A DNA stretch of 14,715 nt from Gammaproteobacteria bacterium (GTDB lineage: Bacteria; Pseudomonadota; Gammaproteobacteria; Chromatiales; Chromatiaceae), in contig JAJRUY010000273.1 in the NCBI GenBank assembly GCA_024277555.1, positions 1 through 14,715 on the forward strand, given 5' to 3'. Below, piece after piece: positions 7,648 through 14,005 of the stretch (positions within the stretch are counted from its first letter, which is position 1; every line of letters starts with the position of its first letter). Below the pieces are notes generated by a model, which was not told where the DNA came from, made no database searches, and saw only the letters and a program-made list of their open reading frames with translations. The position numbers and the translations under genes are program-made.

Positions 7648-8303
7648 CCCAGTTCGGGGGTCTCCGCGGTGACCATGAATACCACCCGTTCCGCGATGTT
7701 GGTGATACGGTCGCCGATGCGCTCCAGGTGATAGGCAATCCACAGCAGATGGGTGGTGTGCATGCCGGTATCTGCGGAACTCATGAGGGTCATCATCAGG
7801 CTGGAACTGGCTTCTTCATCCAGTTCATCCACCTGGCTGTCGTGGGAGGCAACATGCTCGGCAAGCCCGGCATCGAGGTTTCCATAGGCTTCCATGACCT
7901 GAACCAGCATGTTCTGGCACAAATCGCCCATGGCGGCGAGGCGATCCATGGGGCCGGAAAAATCACTGGCGTCCATGCTCAGGACGATGTTGGCAATGTC
8001 CTTGGCATGATCGGCAATGCGCTCCAGTTCCGTGGAGATCTGCAGGCTGGCGACCACTTCACGCAGGTCGCCTGCTTTTGGTTCCAGGGTAGCCAGCGTC
8101 TGCAGGCATTCCTTCTCGACGATACGCATCAGGTGATTTTGTTGCAGGTCTGCATTGACCACTTCCCGTGCCAGCTCCGCATTCTGGGTTTTCAGGGCCT
8201 CCATGGCCTGCTCCATGGCCTGCTGCGCCTTGTCTGTCATGGTGAACAGGTTCTTGTGGATCTGGGCTTCTGCGCGGGCGAGGAGTCTGTGTGGAGTAGT
8301 CAT
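7644..8303 (-). CDS. phoU: PhoU phosphate-signalling regulator
   Basis: A 219-residue, all-helical cytoplasmic protein made of two repeated three-helix bundles. Each carries the PhoU metal-binding signature: ELERIADHAKDIAN (about residues 92-105) and HLERIGDRITNIAE (about 193-206). PhoU links the PstSCAB phosphate transporter to the PhoR kinase and keeps the Pho regulon off under phosphate-rich conditions. No pst, phoR or phoB genes are in the window, so this copy stands apart from the usual pst-phoU operon; whether another copy exists elsewhere cannot be told. The ATG is at 8301-8303. Its stop overlaps the start of the EgtB-like gene as ATGA, so the two are translationally coupled. The gap to the upstream glutaredoxin gene is 57 nt. 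Confidence 0.93.
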   Translation of the reverse strand: MTTPHRLLARAEAQIHKNLFTMTDKAQQAMEQAMEALKTQNAELAREVVNADLQQNHLMRIVEKECLQTLATLEPKAGDLREVVASLQISTELERIADHAKDIANIVLSMDASDFSGPMDRLAAMGDLCQNMLVQVMEAYGNLDAGLAEHVASHDSQVDELDEEASSSLMMTLMSSADTGMHTTHLLWIAYHLERIGDRITNIAERVVFMVTAETPELG

Positions 8304-8360
8304 GCCGTGTTCCGGTAAGGGTCTGGAAGCTATAATTTTATCATGATGTGCGGGGCAGGC

Positions 8361-8723
8361 TCAGGCAAACCTTTTCTGCAGATAGGCAATGATTTCACTG
8401 GATTCGTATAACCAGGTCACGCTGCCGTCCTCCCCTTCGATGCGCAGGCAGGGAACCTGCTGCCTGCCACCCTGCTGCTCCAGCTCTTGACGGTAGTGGG
8501 GGTCATCTTTCGCATCCCGCAATTCGATATTCAGCCCCAGCCGGCGAATGGCGCGCCTGGTCTTTACGCAGAAGGGGCAGGCTGCATATTGATAGATCGC
8601 CATGTTGGCGGTCTGCGCATCCAGCTGTGCCTGTTTCTCCGGGCTGTGCTCAGGTTTTTTCGGCTGCGTAAGCCGGTCAAGGAATAAAATAATACGTCCC
8701 AGCAACCAGCGAATGGTATCCAC
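8361..8723 (-). CDS. Glutaredoxin with N-terminal membrane-associated helix
   Basis: A 120-residue thiol-redox protein. The thioredoxin-fold domain begins near residue 41 (MAIYQYAACPFCVKTRRAIR) with active-site cysteines C49 and C52 (CPFC), the cis-proline motif QVPCL (V90-P91), and a C-terminal ESSEIIAYL stretch for glutathione binding. The first ~20 residues (IRWLLGRIILFLDRLTQP) are hydrophobic/amphipathic and could anchor it at the inner membrane. The CPFC dithiol site differs from the CGFS site of the iron-sulfur-carrying monothiol class. The start is a GTG at 8721-8723 overlapping the bolA stop (TAGTG). An internal ATG at residue 41 would remove only the anchor, but the overlap and the plausible N-terminal helix support the GTG. 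Substrate unknown. Confidence 0.85.
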   Translation of the reverse strand: MDTIRWLLGRIILFLDRLTQPKKPEHSPEKQAQLDAQTANMAIYQYAACPFCVKTRRAIRRLGLNIELRDAKDDPHYRQELEQQGGRQQVPCLRIEGEDGSVTWLYESSEIIAYLQKRFA

Positions 8724-9037
8724 TATCTTGTCCCTCCGCCAAGGCAGGGAGGCGAATCGGGCGCCTGGCCGTTGTTTTCAGACCATTCCTCCGGTGTCAT
8801 GGTGTGCAGGGCCAAGGCGTGGATGCCGTTGGCGAGTTCTTCCGCCAGGGTGGCGTTGATCAGGCGGTGTCGCTGCAGAAGGGTCTTTCCGGTGAATTGT
8901 GCTGAGACAGCAACCACTTGATAGTGGGATTCGGCATCCTTGGGTACGCTGTGTTTATGTGTTTCATCCACAACTTCAAGATGCACAGGCGCAAGCGCCT
9001 GTTGTAGTTTATGTTCGATGCTCTGTTGTCTGTTCAT
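8723..9037 (-). CDS. bolA: BolA family protein
   Basis: A 104-residue BolA-fold (KH-like) protein. Family features are visible: the N-terminal helix IEHKLQQAL, the core VVDETHKHSVPKDAESHYQVVAVSAQFTGKTL, and the signature RHRLINATLAEELANGIHALALHT, whose first histidine is the conserved iron-sulfur ligand of the family. BolA proteins pair with glutaredoxins in iron-sulfur trafficking, and BolA itself is also described as a DNA-binding regulator of shape and motility. The downstream gene is a glutaredoxin whose GTG start shares a base with this stop, so the pair is co-translated. The proline/glycine-rich tail (about 90-104) is longer than the core fold needs. The ATG at 9035-9037 has a weak AGGAA 12 nt upstream. 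Confidence 0.92.
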   Translation of the reverse strand: MNRQQSIEHKLQQALAPVHLEVVDETHKHSVPKDAESHYQVVAVSAQFTGKTLLQRHRLINATLAEELANGIHALALHTMTPEEWSENNGQAPDSPPCLGGGTR

Positions 9038-9137
9038 GGGCGTATGTTGTTCCTGGGTGCTCGTGATTTCAACGGGTATTTTGTGCGCCTGTCATTGACG
9101 GATGCACGTGGTCACGGAATGCAGAACCTGTCGGCGG

Positions 9138-9455
9138 TTATTTTTTCACATCAGGCCCAAAACCGGGAAAGGTGGTGATATTGCTGGAGTCTCCGACATC
9201 GAAAATCATGTTCTGCCCGCGTTTTTCCACTTCATCAATGCGTATCACCGCATGCATGGGCAGCAGAATGCGGCTGGTGCCGGAAAACTCGTCCTTGAGG
9301 CGTTCTTCTGCGGGATCTATAACCACGGAAGTGTGTTCATTGAACAGCAAGCCGGTTATTTCCACAAAACCGTAAAGTTCTCCCTGGCTCACTTGTTCTG
9401 CATGGAGCTGGTATACCTTGCCCTGGTTATGGAATGAAATGCGGAATATGCGCAT
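9138..9455 (-). CDS. DUF1820 family protein
   Basis: A 105-residue protein recognisable as DUF1820, a small proteobacterial family of unknown function. The diagnostic features are NQGKVYQLHAEQVSQGELYG, FVEITGLLF, the VIDPAEERLKDEF segment and LPMHAVIRIDEVEKRG. No signal peptide or membrane segment is seen, and no catalytic residue pattern is obvious. The ATG at 9453-9455 has no good Shine-Dalgarno sequence, but a perfect TATAAT with an extended -10 lies about 33 bp upstream, giving a leader of roughly 25 nt. It is 100 nt upstream of bolA on the same strand; co-transcription is possible but not shown. No function is assigned. Confidence 0.88.
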   Translation of the reverse strand: MRIFRISFHNQGKVYQLHAEQVSQGELYGFVEITGLLFNEHTSVVIDPAEERLKDEFSGTSRILLPMHAVIRIDEVEKRGQNMIFDVGDSSNITTFPGFGPDVKK

Positions 9456-9487
9456 GAATAAAAGACCAAGTGATGACCAAGTGGCGG

Positions 9488-9496
9488 ATTATACCA
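9488..9496 (-). promoter_or_regulatory. Extended -10 promoter for the DUF1820 gene
   Basis: Read on the minus strand this is TGGTATAAT, a perfect sigma-70 -10 hexamer with the TG of an extended -10. There is no good -35 box at 16-18 bp, as is usual for extended -10 promoters. Transcription would begin near 9481, about 25 nt before the ATG of the DUF1820 gene. Confidence 0.6.
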
Positions 9497-9590
9497 ATGT
9501 CGGACTCGTATCTGTGTTGTAGAATCCGGAAACCAGCAAATATCATGAGTGATGTATGGTTTTCAAGATGAAAAATGCGGATTTTGCCAA
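9497..9590 (+). promoter_or_regulatory. Upstream region of hisI
   Basis: The rest of the divergent gap between the DUF1820 gene and hisI should hold the hisI promoter. TAGAAT at 9520-9525 matches the -10 consensus in five of six places, but no convincing -35 box was found 16-18 bp before it. Weak candidate only. Confidence 0.3.
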
Positions 9591-10049
9591 ATGAACGGGC
9601 CCAGGTTGTGGAAGACACTGGAAGCAGCAAATCCTGGTGAGTCAATATCCCTGCCGCTGGCTCTGGAGCAGATACCCTGGAATGCCGATGGCCTGATTCC
9701 GGTAATTGCGCAGCAACATGACACGGGAGAGGTGCTGATGCTGGCCTGGATGAATGCGCAGGCACTGGAGGAAACCCTGGAAAAGGGCAGGGTATGCTAC
9801 TGGTCCCGTTCACGTCAGCAATTGTGGCGCAAGGGAGAATCCTCCGGTCAGGTTCAGGAGCTCAGGGAAATGCGTTTCGATTGTGATGGTGACACCCTGC
9901 TGTTGCTGGTGGATCAAACCGGCCCCGCCTGCCATACGGGCAGACGAACCTGTTTTTTTAATCTGGTACAGGGTGACAAGCTGATAGTAGACAAACCCGT
10001 GCTTGTCGACCCCGAAACACTATACGGAAAACAGCCATGCTCGAAGTAA
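9591..10049 (+). CDS. hisI: Phosphoribosyl-AMP cyclohydrolase
   Basis: A 152-residue single-domain enzyme of histidine synthesis that opens the purine ring of phosphoribosyl-AMP. Visible signatures are IPWNADGLIPVIAQQ (28-42), EVLMLAWMN, GRVCYWSRSRQQLWRKGESS, the metal site FDCDGD (D97, C98, D99, D101) and GPACHTGRRTCFF with zinc cysteines C114 and C121. The ~27-residue N-terminal extension before IPWNADG resembles that of other gammaproteobacterial HisI proteins, so the ATG at 9591 was chosen. The frame also runs up to a GTG/ATG at 9549/9552, and none of these starts has a strong ribosome site. There is no HisE domain and no other his gene nearby, so it lies apart from the main pathway cluster. 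Its 3' end overlaps gloB by 13 nt. Confidence 0.92.
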   Translation: MNGPRLWKTLEAANPGESISLPLALEQIPWNADGLIPVIAQQHDTGEVLMLAWMNAQALEETLEKGRVCYWSRSRQQLWRKGESSGQVQELREMRFDCDGDTLLLLVDQTGPACHTGRRTCFFNLVQGDKLIVDKPVLVDPETLYGKQPCSK

Positions 10050-10816
10050 TTCCACAGCTGGCTTTTGATGACAATTACATCTGGCTGCTGCGGTGGCAAG
10101 GGGTAGCGGCTTGTGTGGTAGTGGATCCTGGCGATGAAGGCCCGGTGTTCGCATATTGCCAGGAGCATGATCTGCAGTTGTCCACCATCCTCATTACCCA
10201 CAAGCATGGTGATCACACTGGCGGCGTGGCGGAATTGAAGCGGCGCTGGCCCCGGGCGGTGGTGTATGGCCCTGCCCATGAGCCTGTTGCAACGGTGGAC
10301 AGAAAGCTTGCAGCAGGAGACAAGCTGATGCTGGAAGCCTTGCGGCTGGAACTGGAGGTGATGGATGTGCCCGGCCATACGGAAGGGCATATTGCGTATC
10401 ATGGGGGAAATCTGCTGTTCTGTGGAGATACCTTGTTTGCCGGTGGTTGCGGGCGGGTGTTCAGCGGCAGTTTTGAGCAGTTGAGCGATTCCCTGCGACA
10501 GATTGCCAGCCTTCCTCCAGAGACCCAGGTGTATTGTGCCCACGAATACACCCTGGCCAACCTCGGGTTTGCGAAGTGGGTGGAGCCGGAAAATCCGGCG
10601 CTGCTGGCGCGTATCCGGCAGGAGCAGGAAAAAAGGGCGCGGGGGTTGCCTACGGTTCCTTCTTCTCTGGCGCTGGAGTTGGCCACCAATCCCTTTTTGC
10701 GCACGGATCAGCCAGTGGTGATCCAGGCGGCGGAAGCTTGGGCGGGCAGAACCCTGTCGGGACACCGGGAAGTGTTCAAGGCGCTGCGCCAATGGAAAGA
10801 CAGTGACTATGACTGA
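10037..10816 (+). CDS. gloB: Hydroxyacylglutathione hydrolase (glyoxalase II)
   Basis: A 259-residue enzyme that cleaves S-D-lactoylglutathione to D-lactate and glutathione, the second step of methylglyoxal detoxification. The two-metal site is complete: THKHGDH (H55, H57, D59, H60), H114 (VPGHTEGH), D131 (FCGDTLFAGGCGR) and H169 (YCAHEYT). The GCGRVFSG...EQL segment and the C-terminal ENPALLAR.RQEQEKRARGLPTVPSSL substrate-binding region, followed by NPFLR, are typical of bacterial GloB, and length is normal. The ATG at 10037 lies inside the end of hisI in another frame, with GGAA upstream, so translational coupling with hisI is likely. Its stop overlaps the stop of the converging PTPS-like gene by 10 bp. 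gloA is not in the window. Confidence 0.95.
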   Translation: MLEVIPQLAFDDNYIWLLRWQGVAACVVVDPGDEGPVFAYCQEHDLQLSTILITHKHGDHTGGVAELKRRWPRAVVYGPAHEPVATVDRKLAAGDKLMLEALRLELEVMDVPGHTEGHIAYHGGNLLFCGDTLFAGGCGRVFSGSFEQLSDSLRQIASLPPETQVYCAHEYTLANLGFAKWVEPENPALLARIRQEQEKRARGLPTVPSSLALELATNPFLRTDQPVVIQAAEAWAGRTLSGHREVFKALRQWKDSDYD

Positions 10817-11679
10817 GTGGTTGTGTAAGTCCGGATTTGACCGGATGTCTCGCTGATTGCGCCTTTGCCTATGCCCTCGAATGCCCGCACGGAAAACCTG
10901 TCCCGGGGAAACTCCTTTTCCAGCGCTTCCCGGATGTGGCGGGCGATGTTTTCCACTGTGGATTCAGTATCAATCAGATAACAGTGATCTGCCGGAAGCT
11001 CCAGCTCAAATTTCCCCTGTTCCGCAGTGTAGGAAAAACAAAAACAGGTTTGATCGTTGTGTGAAGTAATGGCGACCATGTCTTCTTCGGTGCCGATATA
11101 GATATCCCGAAACTGTGCCGCCCAGCGTGTCTCCTGAGCATGATCCGGTTTTCCGTTGCGCAGAATCTGGATTGCCGAGCGGTGGCCATGGGCAATACGC
11201 TGGCAGTTTCCACAATGCAGCTTCAGGCCGTGGCTGTACTGGTAGGATGCCCCCTGGATTTCTTCGGGATACAGGTTCAGGGTTACAGAGCAGACATTTT
11301 CAGGCAGGCAGGGAAGCAGCGCCTGGTTAATGGCCAGGGCCACCTTTTGCGGGGTGACTTCCGTGCCTGCGATGAACTGAACCGCATCGGGTGGCCCCTG
11401 GTGGCGGATGCGGTTGCCGTTATCGAGGTGGAATACCAGGCGGTTGTTTTCAACTTCCAGGCCGGGGGCGTCTGCCGGCAGCAACAGGCGGTGATCGAAA
11501 CGGTCATCGATGATAACTTTTACCTGGCGTTTGACTTCAGAAAAATCCACCACCATGCCCTGTTCGTCCAGGTCGCCCTGCAACTCAATGTCCACCTGCC
11601 AGCTTTCCCCCACCAGCCCCCGTACAGAATGCAGGTAGGAAAAATCGAGAACAGTGAGTTGATTGACGAACAGGCGCAT
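10807..11679 (-). CDS. Two-domain PTPS/QueD-like protein
   Basis: A 290-residue protein with two halves that each resemble 6-pyruvoyl-tetrahydropterin synthase/QueD. Half 1 (1-~130) has LDFSYLHSVRGLVGESWQV then GMVVDFSEVKRQVKVIID and FDHRLL, the usual core, but the HGH zinc pair is replaced (VGESW); only H17 remains. Half 2 (~145-285) keeps a zinc-type site in HCGNCQRIAHGHRS (H155, H164, H166) with nearby C156/C159, and ends with VRAFEGIGKGAISE. QueD-type enzymes act on dihydroneopterin triphosphate on the way to queuosine or other pterins; no partner genes (queC, queE, folE) are here, so the reaction is uncertain. The ATG at 11677-11679 is preferred to a TTG two codons upstream. It lies downstream of soxB on the same strand but 185 bp away. 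Confidence 0.72.
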   Translation of the reverse strand: MRLFVNQLTVLDFSYLHSVRGLVGESWQVDIELQGDLDEQGMVVDFSEVKRQVKVIIDDRFDHRLLLPADAPGLEVENNRLVFHLDNGNRIRHQGPPDAVQFIAGTEVTPQKVALAINQALLPCLPENVCSVTLNLYPEEIQGASYQYSHGLKLHCGNCQRIAHGHRSAIQILRNGKPDHAQETRWAAQFRDIYIGTEEDMVAITSHNDQTCFCFSYTAEQGKFELELPADHCYLIDTESTVENIARHIREALEKEFPRDRFSVRAFEGIGKGAISETSGQIRTYTTTQS

Positions 11680-11735
11680 GGACAATAGACCGACAAAACA
11701 GGGTTAGTAAAAAAGCGCTGACCCGAACCTCCGCT

Positions 11736-11811
11736 GTCATCCCGGCGCAGGCCGTGATCCAGGAAGGTATTTTGGTAAATGGATTCCGGTCTGCGCCCGG
11801 GTTTTCGTGAA
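11736..11811. repeat. Long imperfect palindrome, dispersed-repeat-like
   Basis: The arms 11741-11761 and 11780-11801 pair at 18 of 21 positions around an 18-nt loop (one bulged base). The left border GTCATCCCGGCG (11736-11747) differs by one base from the border of the element between soxZ and soxB (GTCATTCCGGCG, 13737-13748). The ATCCA/TGGAT inner ends are typical of small palindromic intergenic repeats in proteobacteria. It codes for nothing obvious. Confidence 0.65.
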
Positions 11812-11815
11812 TACA

Positions 11816-11841
11816 TTATCCCTGAAGCGGTGCAGGGATAA
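11816..11841. repeat. 9-bp perfect hairpin
   Basis: TTATCCCTG (11816-11824) and CAGGGATAA (11833-11841) pair perfectly around the 8-nt loop AAGCGGTG. It lies 24 bp beyond the soxB stop. No T-run follows on either strand, so an RNA-end stabiliser or Rho-linked structure is as likely as an intrinsic terminator. Confidence 0.6.
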
Positions 11842-11849
11842 CAGGGCGC

Positions 11850-11864
11850 CCCGGATAATCCGGG
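11850..11864 (-). terminator. Hairpin directly after soxB stop
   Basis: The palindrome CCCGGATTATCCGGG (seven paired bases each side of a central T) begins immediately after the soxB TAA. No U-tract follows, so it is not a classical Rho-independent terminator; together with the hairpin at 11816-11841 it may end or protect the sox mRNA. Confidence 0.4.
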
Positions 11865-13634
11865 TTAATAATCCGCGATGCCGGGGTTGCCTTCTACACC
11901 GATCAATTTCGGCGTGTTGAGCTTTTTCACTTTCACCGTACCCTGTTCTTTCAGGTAGTCGGCAACCACATCCCAGATCGGTCGGCCGGGAGATTTGGAG
12001 CCCACGGTAGCCCAGCCGGAAACCACATATTTTTTCTGCGGCTCGATTTTGCTGCCGTTGTCCAGGGTCATGTTGGTGATGCGCTTGCCCATGGCCTGTC
12101 CGGGTTCGCATACATAGTCCATCCCGCCAAGCCGCACCATGTCACCGCCCTGCTGGTAGTAGGGATCGGGATTGAACAGGTTGTCGGCCACGTCTTCCAG
12201 AATTGCCTTGATTTCCTCGCCGCTCATCTCCCGGCGATAGGTTTCCGGGTAGGTAATGCAGGTCTGATCCATGACATGATCCATGGTGATGTCCTGCCCC
12301 GGCAGCACGGTAGTACCCCAGCGGAAGCCGGGAGACAGGGAAATCTGCGCGTCGTTGATCTTGTTCAGGGCGTCGCAGATGATCTGGTCGAAGCTGCCGT
12401 TGAAATTGCCACGGCGGTACAGGGTCTCTCCGGCCACGGCCAGCTTCTTCTCCAGCTTGTCCTTGTAGGGGGCGCGCACCTTGTCGATATAGGCCTGCAT
12501 GTCCTTGTCCGCTTCGAGCAGGTTGGAGAACACGGGCACCAGGCGGTAGCGATAATCCTTGAGCTTGCCCTTGCTTACATCCAGATCCATGACACCCAGG
12601 AACTTGCCGTTGGAGCCTGCATTGGTCACCAGCGTCTTGCCGCCCTTGTTGCTGATCTCCACGGGACGGGGTACGCCATCATGAGTGTGGCCGCCAAAGA
12701 TGACGTCGATGCCGCTGACACGGGAGGCCATTTTCAGATCCACATCCATGCCGTTGTGGGAGATGACCACCACCAGATCCGGCTTTTCGGTTTCCCGCAC
12801 CTGGTTGACCATGGATTGCATGCGTGCTTCCTGGATGCCAAACGTCCACTCTGGAATGAAGCGCTGCGGGTTGGCGATAGGCGTGTAGGGAAATGCCTGG
12901 CCGATTACAGCCACGCGCATGCCGTTGACGGATTTCATGGTGTAGGGCTTGAACGCCAGGCCGCTGTCCTCATCGTATCCGGCAAAATCAGGGAAGCGAT
13001 AATCAAAAAGTGCTTCTTCATTCACGCTCACATTCTGGGCCACGAACTCTCCATTGAAGTCGCCAATATTGCTGATGACTTCCTGATCCAGATAGGTGAA
13101 TTCCCAGTGGCCGGTCATGACATCCACGCCGAGCAGGTTACAGGCGCCAACCATGTCCTTGCCGCGGGTCCAGTAGGCGGTGCCAGAGCCTTGCCAGGTG
13201 TCACCGCCATCGAGCAGCAAGCTGTTGCCGTCGCCGCGTTCGCTGCGCAGGCGCTTCACCAGGGTGGCCAGGTGGGAAAAGCCGCCGACCTTGCCGTATT
13301 TTCTGGCAGCATTATCGAAATCCAGGTAGGTAAAGGCGTGGGATTCGATGCTGCCCGGAGCAATATCAAAGTGCTTCAGGAAATTCCTGCCTACAATATG
13401 GGGGGCTTTTCCCCTGGCCGGGCCGATGCCCAGGTTGACGCTGGGTTCGCGGAAATAAACCGGATTCAGCTGCGCATGGCAATCAGTCATGTGCATCAGG
13501 CACAGGTTGCCAAATCTTGGTATTTCGTACAGATCCGAGGGCTTTTTCGCCGCTGCAAAAGCTGATCCGGGAAGCATTCCCGCAGCGCCTGCCAGCCCCA
13601 TCAGCTTTACGAATTCTCTTCTTGATATGGTCAT
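11865..13634 (-). CDS. soxB: Thiosulfohydrolase SoxB
   Basis: A 589-residue periplasmic enzyme of the Sox thiosulfate-oxidation system that hydrolyses the sulfonate group from the cysteine-bound S-thiosulfonate on SoxY and releases sulfate. A twin-arginine signal opens the protein (SRREFVK at 4-10, hydrophobic core, cleavage near AFA-A at 27-29). The 5'-nucleotidase-like metallophosphatase domain shows the dimanganese motifs D51-x-H53 (MTDCHAQ), GGDTWQGS (D145), TGHWEFTY (SoxB-type variant of GNHE), SHNGMDVD (292-299) and GGHTHDG (314-320). The C-terminal nucleotidase-like domain follows (QIICDALNKINDAQISLSPG, ITMDHV). Length is normal. AGGA stands 8 nt before the ATG at 13632-13634. soxZ and soxY lie upstream on the same strand, but separated by 371 bp of repeats. 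Confidence 0.96.
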   Translation of the reverse strand: MTISRREFVKLMGLAGAAGMLPGSAFAAAKKPSDLYEIPRFGNLCLMHMTDCHAQLNPVYFREPSVNLGIGPARGKAPHIVGRNFLKHFDIAPGSIESHAFTYLDFDNAARKYGKVGGFSHLATLVKRLRSERGDGNSLLLDGGDTWQGSGTAYWTRGKDMVGACNLLGVDVMTGHWEFTYLDQEVISNIGDFNGEFVAQNVSVNEEALFDYRFPDFAGYDEDSGLAFKPYTMKSVNGMRVAVIGQAFPYTPIANPQRFIPEWTFGIQEARMQSMVNQVRETEKPDLVVVISHNGMDVDLKMASRVSGIDVIFGGHTHDGVPRPVEISNKGGKTLVTNAGSNGKFLGVMDLDVSKGKLKDYRYRLVPVFSNLLEADKDMQAYIDKVRAPYKDKLEKKLAVAGETLYRRGNFNGSFDQIICDALNKINDAQISLSPGFRWGTTVLPGQDITMDHVMDQTCITYPETYRREMSGEEIKAILEDVADNLFNPDPYYQQGGDMVRLGGMDYVCEPGQAMGKRITNMTLDNGSKIEPQKKYVVSGWATVGSKSPGRPIWDVVADYLKEQGTVKVKKLNTPKLIGVEGNPGIADY

Positions 13635-13689
13635 TGGGAATATCCTGTGAGTGATTCTGAGCCTGCGGGTTCAGGAGTGACAGAAAAGC

Positions 13690-13717
13690 ATGCCCTTCTC
13701 CGCAGGGAAAAGGGCAT
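13690..13717. repeat. 8-bp hairpin in the soxB upstream region
   Basis: ATGCCCTT (13690-13697) and AAGGGCAT (13710-13717) pair perfectly around a 12-nt loop, 55 bp upstream of the soxB start. On the minus strand the stem is followed by GCTTTTCT, a short U-rich stretch, so it could act as a weak terminator or attenuator between soxZ and soxB. It may instead be another dispersed repeat. Confidence 0.5.
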
Positions 13718-13747
13718 AAGGACATCTCGAATAATTGTCATTCCGGC

Positions 13748-13818
13748 GCACGACTCCATGGATGGAGGAGGTACGAGCCCAAGGATGGGCGAAGGTACGA
13801 GACCATGGATGGGCGAAG
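13748..13818. repeat. 24-bp tandem repeat A, about three copies
   Basis: Two neighbouring 24-bp units (13771-13794 and 13795-13818) both start GTACGAG and end GGATGGGCGAAG and differ at two places. A more diverged 23-bp version (13748-13770) precedes them and shares the CCATGGATGG core. Unit 13771-13794 contains the small hairpin GCCCAAGGATGGGC. Copies abut without spacers. Confidence 0.85.
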
Positions 13819-13821
13819 GTA

Positions 13822-13880
13822 GAACAACGCAGGAGCAGTTGTCGAGAACAACGCAGGAGCAGTTGTCGAGCAGTTGTCGA
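13822..13880. repeat. 24-bp tandem repeat B, about 2.5 copies
   Basis: Two identical 24-bp units (13822-13845 and 13846-13869), each beginning GAACAACGCAGG and ending AGCAGTTGTCGA, are followed by an 11-bp partial unit GCAGTTGTCGA (13870-13880). The perfect identity points to recent duplication. It follows repeat A after 3 bp, yet has a different sequence with the same period. Confidence 0.9.
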
Positions 13881-13937
13881 GAGCGAAGCAGGATGCCAGA
13901 TCCGAGGCCGGTATCCACAACCTGTTGATTTGTCTGG

Positions 13938-13957
13938 ACTCCGGCTTTCGCCGGAGT
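13938..13957. repeat. 8-bp GC-rich hairpin at element end
   Basis: ACTCCGGC and GCCGGAGT pair perfectly around TTTC. The right flank CGCCGGAGTGAC (13949-13960) is the inverted copy, at 11 of 12 positions, of GTCATTCCGGCG at 13737-13748, so 13737-13960 is bounded by 12-bp inverted ends. The remainder of the 13635-14005 gap shows no gene. Confidence 0.75.
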
Positions 13958-14005
13958 GACGAAAACCGCATTTTTCGAGATGCCCATAAGGCGATCAGAG
14001 AGTAA

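Noticed and set aside
8331..8336. Perfect TATAAT on the plus strand upstream of phoU
   Set aside because: No plus-strand gene follows and no -35 box stands at the right distance; the genes here run on the minus strand.
9914..10792. Open frame of 292 codons on the minus strand, antisense to gloB and the end of hisI
   Set aside because: gloB and hisI carry complete catalytic motifs; the antisense product is rich in Gln/Arg/His and shows no domain.
12276..13565. Open frame of 429 codons on the plus strand, antisense to soxB
   Set aside because: soxB on the other strand has all family motifs and a Tat signal; the long antisense frame is a by-product of its codon bias and its product resembles no family I know.
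13748..13880. Tandem repeats considered as a small CRISPR array
   Set aside because: The units abut with no unique spacers between them, there are only two to three copies of each, and no cas genes are nearby.
13631..13987. Minus-strand frame encoding repeated peptides in the soxZ-soxB gap
   Set aside because: A 24-bp period keeps every frame open, so repeated peptides arise in several frames; no ribosome site or family match supports one.
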